The notes below the pieces were generated by a model, which was not told where the DNA came from, did not search any database, and saw nothing but the letters and a program-made list of their open reading frames with translations. Shown piece after piece: positions 57,587 through 64,000 of a DNA stretch of 64,000 bases. The position numbers were made by a program, and so were the translations under genes. How positions within the stretch are numbered: the stretch's first letter is position 1; each line of letters starts with the position of its first letter. Source of the stretch: Nymphaea colorata (lineage: Eukaryota > Streptophyta > Magnoliopsida > Nymphaeales > Nymphaeaceae); contig NC_045146.1 of the NCBI RefSeq assembly GCF_008831285.2, positions 9,746,972 to 9,810,971 on the forward strand, written 5' to 3'.

Positions 57587-58407
57587 AGCGGGTAGCGGGA
57601 ATGGAACCCGCATCATTAGCTTGGACGGCTAGGGGTTATAGTCAACGTCGATTCTTCACTATTAACGTCTCTAATTCAAAACTGAACATGAAACTTTGGT
57701 TTCATTCAGCTCCTTTATGTAATAAAGGATATATTCCCTGATTTAGGGCGTAAAGTAACCTAAACGAAAAAATTGACTATGTATGATATTAGTATGGAAA
57801 TGGAACGGTATGGAAATAAAAGAAGGAAGTCATCGCAAATTGGAATAAGAAAAATCCGATCCGTAACACCTATGTCAGCTTTTTTATCTAAATGTATCCA
57901 AAGGTACTTGCTTTCTAGATGATCCTCTAGAGGAGGAGTATTATAAAAACCCTTCTAGTTACTTCGTTCCCTATTTCTACTGACATGAATCCTTAGGAAA
58001 CAAATCTTATTTCTACTGAGCTGAAACAATATATGCGATGGCCCTGGTAAACCGGAGTCATTGTTTAATAGCTATTTGGCTTCAATCTCCCCTTTACAAA
58101 AATCAAATATCTATTTACAATTAGAAATACACTTTTGTATCTTCATCCATGGATCTTTTACTCATACTTATCTAATTTTAATTGGAAAACTCAAAAAATT
58201 ATGCTTCACAATTCCATAATCTCAGTTTTTGGATGCAAATCGCGAAAATTATATTCTTCCCCAATTGTGGCATTGATAGGAAAGGGTTAAACCTTTATAA
58301 AAAATAAAGTTTTTGATCGGAATATGAATGTATCAAACCGAAAGAACCCTTAACTATTTCAGTTGGTAACAGAACAAATCACACTTTTACCACCAAACTA
58401 TACATGC
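57587..58407 (-). tRNA. trnG-UCC: trnG-UCC with group II intron, plastid-derived copy
   Basis: The 5' exon is 58385-58407 and the 3' exon about 57587-57635, separated by an intron of about 750 bp. The 5' exon begins GCATG where the plastid gene has GCGGG, which breaks the acceptor stem. The 3' exon still ends with CCCGCTACCCGCT. A relic. Confidence 0.88.
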
Positions 58408-59054
58408 TGCATTGTGATTATTGTATAGGAATGGCCCATTTGTCAAACAAGGAGACGAGGCTTGAACAAGATAATGTCATTATTAGACTGATGACATGCC
58501 CTGTCTCCGGGGATACTTGATGAAATAGGGCAAGAGGATAAATAAAAAACCTTTTTGTTTTGCTATAGAAGTCGTTACTCAGAGGTCCGATAGAATCGGT
58601 GAGGTTGGAGCAGAAAAATAAGTTTTGTGCAATAACATATATAGTTAAGTTATAGTTCCATTTTTTTTTGTTCAAGTCAAGCATTTATTTAAAGAAAACA
58701 AAGCTTGTTTCTTGAGTACTTGAGGGAACATACATACCCTTTTCCCATTCCAATAAAAAAAAAAGCAACGATGAATCAAAGAAAAAATAAGGAAATAACA
58801 ATATAATAATTTTCCTTCATATCATAGAAATTGAAATAGATCTTGTTGCTGCATCAACTCAATAACATATTGAGTTTTCCAATTTCTCATTTTAGGTTAG
58901 GTTGAAAAGGGGGGAATGGCTTGGCCAGTGCCTAGCCAGGCCCGGAGAACAAAAGAAGAACATTTTGAATGAAATAAAATCAAAGAGGGATCTTTTTTTC
59001 CTCTTTTCTTTTAGAGATACCTCTTTTGAATGGTTGTATAAATAGGATTGTTTA

Positions 59055-59057
<3 letters not shown>

Positions 59058-59090
<33 letters not shown>
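59058..59090. repeat. AT microsatellite in the trnG-trnS spacer
   Basis: An uninterrupted TA run of about 30 bp within the plastid-derived insert. Such runs also occur in this spacer of true plastid genomes, so it may predate the transfer. Confidence 0.85.
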
Positions 59091-59094
<4 letters not shown>

Positions 59095-59163
59095 AAGAAA
59101 AAGAAATATTAATGTTTACTTCACATGTCGTGTCACATATGAATTATTTTTTTTTTTCAAATT

Positions 59164-59251
59164 GGAGAGATGGCTGAGTGGACTAAAGTGGCAGATTGCT
59201 AATTTGTTGTACGAGCTATTCGTACCGATGGTTTGAATCCCTCTCTCTCCG
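59164..59251 (+). tRNA. trnS-GCU: trnS-GCU, plastid-derived copy
   Basis: An 88-nt class II tRNA with a long variable arm and anticodon GCT. Several stem positions have changed (for example the CGG-CCG pairing of the anticodon arm reads CAG/TTTG), so it is probably a relic. Confidence 0.93.
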
Positions 59252-59423
59252 TTTCCAATGCTCACTTGATATTTATTTTTTCATTCTACAGACCTCAAGT
59301 CCCTTTGGTTTGGTTGGATTGATGATTTCATTAAAATAAATGAAATGTATGGAATAGATAGAATTTGAAGTTAAGTAGATTTAGAAACTAAACAAAGGAA
59401 GGAAAGAACAAATCTATTATTCT

Positions 59424-59534
59424 TTATTCTTCGCGTCCAGAATTACGTCCTAGGTCATTAGATAGGAATCTGAAGATGAAGAGCGAAACAAAGAATATCA
59501 CCACCGTATAACCGAACAGTTTGAGAGTAAGCAT
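59424..59534 (-). CDS. psbI: psbI (photosystem II reaction centre protein I), uninterrupted plastid-derived copy
   Basis: A full 36-codon frame, [20 protein letters not shown] followed by [16 protein letters not shown]. It is a single transmembrane helix that in plastids sits beside D1 and CP43. It has the usual length, but I see about four replacements relative to the conserved angiosperm protein (V8G, G22R, P28L, P32S), two of them C-to-T changes. No plastid-type promoter use or transit peptide is expected in the nucleus, so it is probably not functional although open. Confidence 0.92.
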   Translation of the reverse strand: MLTLKLFGYTVVIFFVSLFIFRFLSNDLGRNSGREE

Positions 59535-59956
59535 TACAAATCTCCAAGACCTATTGGGGGAGAAAAAGGGAATAGATTCTCAACCTTTGTACCATCTCAT
59601 TTTTTGACACCAAGAAACGAAGTGGTTTTTAGAAAAGAAAGGAATTAACAGGAATTCAAGTCATTTGTATTTCAATAAAATAAGGCTTTGATTCCTTCGT
59701 TACCAAAATAATCTTGTCATACATACAACGCAATTTGTAGATATTGCATTGAGGGGGCTCAGAATACCATATGTGCTCCATGGATGGAGGATCAGAACGA
59801 GGAATTGAGGTGATCCAGATTCACTGAGTCTATTGAAGAATGTTTAATGTTTGAATCGAGGGTTCTTGTCTTATGACTTATTTCATCTTTCTTGGTAAAA
59901 CTGGTAATTTTTTTTTTGAATAAGTCGTGAATCTTTCTAGAACAGTATCAAGAATC

Positions 59957-60143
59957 TCATCGAAAACTTACAGCATCTTGCCACACAAAGTCTAAGAGAA
60001 AAAAAGGGCACAGGTATGACCGGCATAAAATCCACGATTGGGTTCAAAAAAGCATAAGCCTTGGGCAACTTTGCAAAGAAAAAACCACTCGGCTGAAGGG
60101 TAGAATTAAGACAGATACAGATTAAACTAAAGATATTATGCAT
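59957..60143 (-). pseudogene. psbK: psbK (photosystem II protein K), plastid-derived, frameshifted
   Basis: It starts [20 protein letters not shown] and keeps the mature N-terminus [20 protein letters not shown]. One extra T in a run near 59994-60000 then shifts the frame; the alternative frame still encodes [11 protein letters not shown] and ends at TCA/TGA 59957. The open frame with the shift runs on to 59937. The normal product is a 61-residue single-span PSII subunit. Confidence 0.92.
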
Positions 60144-60481
60144 AACAAATATTTTGCTTTTAGAATAATATCATTTTCATTGAGTTATTTCTTGAAGGGA
60201 AAAAATCAAGAAAGAGGCTAGGTAAAAAAGTCCTTCTTTCTTTGAATTCCCCCAATCAAAGATGCTTTAATTGTCAAACTGAATTATACTGAATCATACT
60301 TTCATCCAATATCTTAATTATCTTATTACTTATATGTAATGATCAATGAATTTAGTTTTATTCCGGATCTACACGTGTCAAATCTCAGCAACAACTTCTT
60401 TCTTCCATAGATACTGGGCTGGAATTGACAAACGCCCGATACCAATATTAACGCATATTCGTGTTTGAATAGAAACATAAA

Positions 60482-60553
60482 TGGGGCATGGCCAAGCGGT
60501 AGGGCAACAGGTTTTGGTCTTGTTACTCAAAGGTTTGAATCCTTCCGTCCCAG
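60482..60553 (+). tRNA. trnQ-UUG: trnQ-UUG, plastid-derived copy
   Basis: A 72-nt gene with anticodon TTG and intact ends TGGGGCATGG and CCGTCCCAG. A G-to-A change in the acceptor stem gives an A opposite C, again fitting decay. Confidence 0.93.
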
Positions 60554-62547
60554 ATTAATTCCATCTTAACTTAACAAATGTTATTTGTTCTCTTTAATCA
60601 TTTGTTGGATACAATGTAATAGTAATCTATTCTTTATTTCTATTTTTTCTTTCTAGTTTGGATTTTAATGTTAATGATTCTTTTTTTATTAGACTTTACC
60701 TTTCTATTCTGTTTCCTACAAACGTAATTCAACTTCAATGACTGGCGAACGTACAAAAAATCCATGATTTTGGTATAGACATGTGGGCATCATAGACATA
60801 GATCCATTGAAAAGGTATTTTTTTTATTTAATTCAAAATTGGATTATCTAGTCTATGTTCGTACCGTTCATATTGGAGTTAGTTAGTCAAAAGAAGCTTT
60901 ATACTTGAATCTAGAAAATTCTGATTCCTGCATGATCCATTTTGAGTCGAAATCTGAAAGAAACCTCTTCTATCTTCCAACTTTTAATTAATGGTAAAGC
61001 AAATATGGTAATTGTATCTCATTTAATAATTATCCCAATTTAGAATTCATTTTATTTGGATTCTAATGAGTGTTCGAGTTTGTGGTACCAATTCCATCAA
61101 TGGGATTCGAGTTCCTATGACTGGACTCAAATGAAAAAATGAGAATAAAAAATTGATCTGGACCTGTTTTGTTTTGCACTTATATGTGTCTGGTACTGGT
61201 ATAGCACGCAACTTATATAGCTTATAAGAAAAGAAGATTATTTTGTTGGTTGACCGGGTATGCATGATTCATAATCCAGATGAAATGTTTTTTTGATATG
61301 TGATGTGTTGATCAACAATGGAAGGTGTCACTTGCAATATCTGTGGCTATTCCCGATTTTATCAATAGACAATCAAGTTCAACAGGAATAGATGCAGTGT
61401 ATTGTACCCAATTTGCATATGGTTCTAGTGAACTGATGAGTAATGAAATTGTAAATCCATTGGTAGGCAAAATCGTGGATTTAATTTACTTGACTTTATC
61501 GAATGACTCTGGAAGCAAAAAAGTAGAATATGCCAAAAATAAGCATGCCACCCTTTTGTATTGTTATTGTTCTATTTCAGTAAGAACAAACAACAAACAG
61601 TCTTTGGTTTCGGTCAGAAATTTCTGTGATGCCTTAAAATATCCGCGGTAATAGCTGTATATATAACATAACCCGAAGGATACCAAAAGATCATGCTGCT
61701 TTGATTCTGATATTCTCAATCAGATTCAAGAATGAATCGAGGACATTCACTTTATCTTATTTACTTTATTGTGTCTTTTTTTTATTCATTTTTTTACTTT
61801 TACAAAATTTTTTATTATGTTTGATGCTCATGAACAAAGAATTGAAATTAGTTTTAGATTTTGTTTCTCATCCCATTTATCTGGTTTAGACAGTTGATGA
61901 TTTAAGGAACAGCAAAATTAAATTTCATGTTATTATGATTATCAAAATGATCAAATTGACGTCTAGGAGATATCCATAATTACAGCTATTTGTTGTGATT
62001 GCACAGACTTGCTGATTGATTCAAAGATCAAATTGAGTCTTTACCAAAGAACTGCTTTCCACCAATAGCAATGATGGCAAAGTATAAGATTTTTTTATGT
62101 GAAACCATTTTTAATGAATCCTTGGTACTCAATGAAGTCTGAGACTAGTTAATTTATCATTTACCATCAAACTACTTTGGCCCTTTCCGGTTCATTGGAA
62201 TGGATTAATCAGTTACTAACTCATTCTTTTTCGATATTGGAAATCCAATTAAAGATCTTTAGTTTATCTTAGTCGTTCGAGCAAGAATTGGCTCATTTCA
62301 TTCATGGATGATCGTCACAAATGATCAGGTTGTTAACTAACTTCTTGTTTATTCGTCTTTCTTATAAATGGTGAAATAAATGATTCATATGCTAGAATCA
62401 GGGGGCAAACTAGATACTTGTGAGATATACATATGCGTCCATGGAGAATATTAAAAAATAGAATAAAAGATCAATCAATGACTATTCATGATTTAATTCC
62501 ATATTGAATCAATCCCGTACTGATTCTGAATTATAGGAATTTTTGTT
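60554..62547 (+). other. Plastid-derived trnQ-rps16 spacer
   Basis: Non-coding. No chlB homology was recognised. An open frame at 61325-61651 shows no known domain and contains no plastid gene I recognise. Confidence 0.7.
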
Positions 62548-63635
62548 ATGGTAAAACTTCATTTGGAATGATGTGGTAGAAAGCAACATGCGACTTGAAT
62601 GACATGATCAGCTGTGGATTTTGACATCCATCATCTTCAATGAGGATGCTCTTGGCTCGACATATTTTGTTCTGTTTCACCATTACTCCACAATGTTGGG
62701 TTGTAATGTAAATAAAATAGTACATGATGGAGCTCGAGAATAAATGATTATCAGAGGCAGGATCTAGGGTTAGTGCCAATTAATAATTTGGAACGACTTT
62801 GTAAGTATGTCTTCGATATAGAAAAGGTCAAATTGGACCAACTTTTTAATGAAAAAATTTGCTGTAATTGGTGAGACTATTTCGATGATAAAGAAGTGTA
62901 TCACATGGAAATTAATGGAATTGAATCATTCCTATGATTCTTTGACATAAAGAAATAGCCAAAAGGTATGTTGCTACCATTTCAGAAGATTAAAGTTCAC
63001 CGAAGTAATGTCTAAACCTAATGATTCAAGGATAAGTGACTCCAAAACAAGAAGACACCATTTTCAATGACTGTCTCAATCAAGTGGATTGGATCATAAT
63101 GAGTAAGAAATTGAAATATATTCCAGACGAGACAAAAAAGGGGTTATAGACTGCTCAATAAATATTTATTTAAGGATTTCTTTTTTAGTCCTTTGAGAAT
63201 TACACAACTTGAGTTATGAGGATGAATGATATTTTTATTTTTAAAGGAAGGAATAAGGAAAAAAGATGACTTCAATCATAATTTAATTGATGATTTCAAG
63301 GATCTGTTTGCTATAGATTTATATCCATAAATTTTAATCATTCTTTCTCGAGCCATATGAGGAGAAAACTTCCTATATGTTTCCAGGGGGTATTGCCCAT
63401 TGATTTATCCCAATGATCCACCTATCGAATCATTGCAATTGATGTCAGATCCTAAAGAGAGGGAAGAGATCTTCGAAAAGTAGGCTTTTACGACCCGATA
63501 AAGAATCAAACTTATTTAAATGTTCCTACTATTCTATATTTCCTTGAAAAAGGAGTTCAACCCACAGGAATTGTTCATGATATTTCAAAAAAGTTAGAGG
63601 TATTTAAGGAACTTCGAGTTAATCAAACAAAATGA
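62548..63635 (+). pseudogene. rps16: rps16 (ribosomal protein S16), two exons with group II intron, plastid-derived and broken
   Basis: Exon 1 (62548-62587) starts MVKLHLE and then TGA, in place of an arginine codon. The intron start has changed from GTGCG to ATGCG. The intron keeps a recognisable domain V (GAGCCATATGAGGAGAAAAC, about 63352-63371). Exon 2 (63415-63635) reads RIIAIDVRS, a TAA stop, then [20 protein letters not shown] and ends ELRVNQTK and TGA. S16 is a small-subunit protein of the plastid ribosome. Two stops and a damaged splice site make this copy dead. Confidence 0.94.
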
Positions 63636-64000
63636 ATATGAAATCAAAAGATGGACCGGTATAGTAGCTAGTTCTAGTTTTGTTTAATTGTTTCTTTACC
63701 ACTCTCTTGCTATATTCATAACTATTTGCTATTGTTCCTATGTGGTTTGAGATAATGTAAGGACAAAGAATGACAAAGAATTTCTTTGTCTTTTTATATT
63801 TATATGAATATGAGAGGGTTAGAAAAAGGATTATATTATATGTAATAACTAAAATCCATGAAATTATGGGATTACCATTAATCCGATGGTTTTCCTTGGG
63901 ACTCCCTCACCTCAACAAACAATAGGTAATCTTGGGGCCTATAGCAATAGTGAATAAATACGACATTCTTTTTTACCTACTTCTTCTTTACTATATATAT
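63636..64000 (+). other. Plastid-derived sequence beyond rps16, toward trnK
   Basis: AT-rich spacer with no gene seen. Its position corresponds to the rps16-trnK spacer, so the insert continues past the window edge. Confidence 0.6.

Larger units (their letters stand above)
55085..64000 (+). other. NUPT: plastid large single-copy DNA in the nuclear genome (at least 8.9 kb)
   Basis: Colinear with the plastid order atpF-atpA-trnR-trnG-trnS-psbI-psbK-trnQ-rps16, with correct relative strands and spacers. The left edge is inside the atpF intron near 55085; the right edge lies beyond the window. Stops, indels and a local duplication in essential plastid genes, plus the nuclear repeats on the left, show it is a nuclear copy rather than the plastid genome. 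Many changes are C-to-T or G-to-A (for example CGA to TGA), as expected from decay of methylated cytosines. Confidence 0.95.

Noticed and set aside
61325-61651. 108-codon frame between trnQ and rps16, considered as chlB or a lost plastid gene
   Set aside because: I see no chlB motifs or any other plastid protein signature. The position matches the normal angiosperm trnQ-rps16 spacer.
55085-64000. Possibility that this is true plastid DNA
   Set aside because: Internal stops and frameshifts in atpF, atpA, psbK and rps16, damaged tRNA stems and the junction to nuclear repeats argue for a nuclear copy.

Overview
The window reads as nuclear DNA of a seed plant, most likely an angiosperm. It has spliced exons with GT..AG borders, many nested LTR retrotransposons, a plant L1-type LINE, a hAT DNA transposon and a long plastid-derived insert. 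The plastid insert runs from trnQ to rps16 without chlB, which usually lies in that interval in gymnosperms and ferns; that is why I lean to an angiosperm. The species cannot be named from the sequence.

Positions 1-28000 hold one host gene in the + orientation, a uridine/inosine nucleoside hydrolase (URH2-like), of which the last three exons are visible (7859-7966, 8248-8383, 27350-27458). Its last intron is 18,966 bp and is almost entirely retrotransposon. An old Copia element (B, 8557-27242) is the outer shell. Inside it lie a truncated Copia gag unit (D, minus), a scrambled minus-strand Copia patchwork (C), a plus-strand RT-RNase H-LTR remnant (E), a leader+LTR remnant (F), a protease fragment, and a minus-strand relative of element A (G). 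G was itself split by a young Copia element (H, 18888-24043; perfect 5-bp target duplication, LTRs differing at one base). Another near-complete Copia element (A, 1191-6542) lies upstream of the visible exons, probably in an earlier intron of the same gene.

Positions 28000-38143 are gene-free. They hold a decayed LINE on the minus strand (about 29850-34790), the end of a Ty3/gypsy integrase with the start of its 3' LTR (34880 onward), and degenerate AT-rich repeats. A 6,988-bp hAT transposon (38144-45131) with 8-bp target duplications interrupts these repeats. It carries a broken BED-finger transposase gene and, downstream, a captured piece of an HD-Zip class I homeobox gene: TATA-like sequence, start codon, a phase-consistent intron and the first part of the homeodomain. 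This gene capture is the most interesting item in the window.

Positions 45140-55080 have no gene; they are diverged long-period repeats containing two blocks of roughly 170-bp tandem repeats. From about 55085 to the right edge is a NUPT of at least 8.9 kb, colinear with the plastid large single-copy region: atpF exon 2, atpA, trnR-UCU, trnG-UCC, trnS-GCU, psbI, psbK, trnQ-UUG, rps16. Most protein genes in it are broken by stops, indels or duplications; psbI is still an open frame.

No CRISPR array, operon or bacterial system is present. The genes do not form a pathway: one host gene is embedded in transposable elements, next to an organelle-derived insert.
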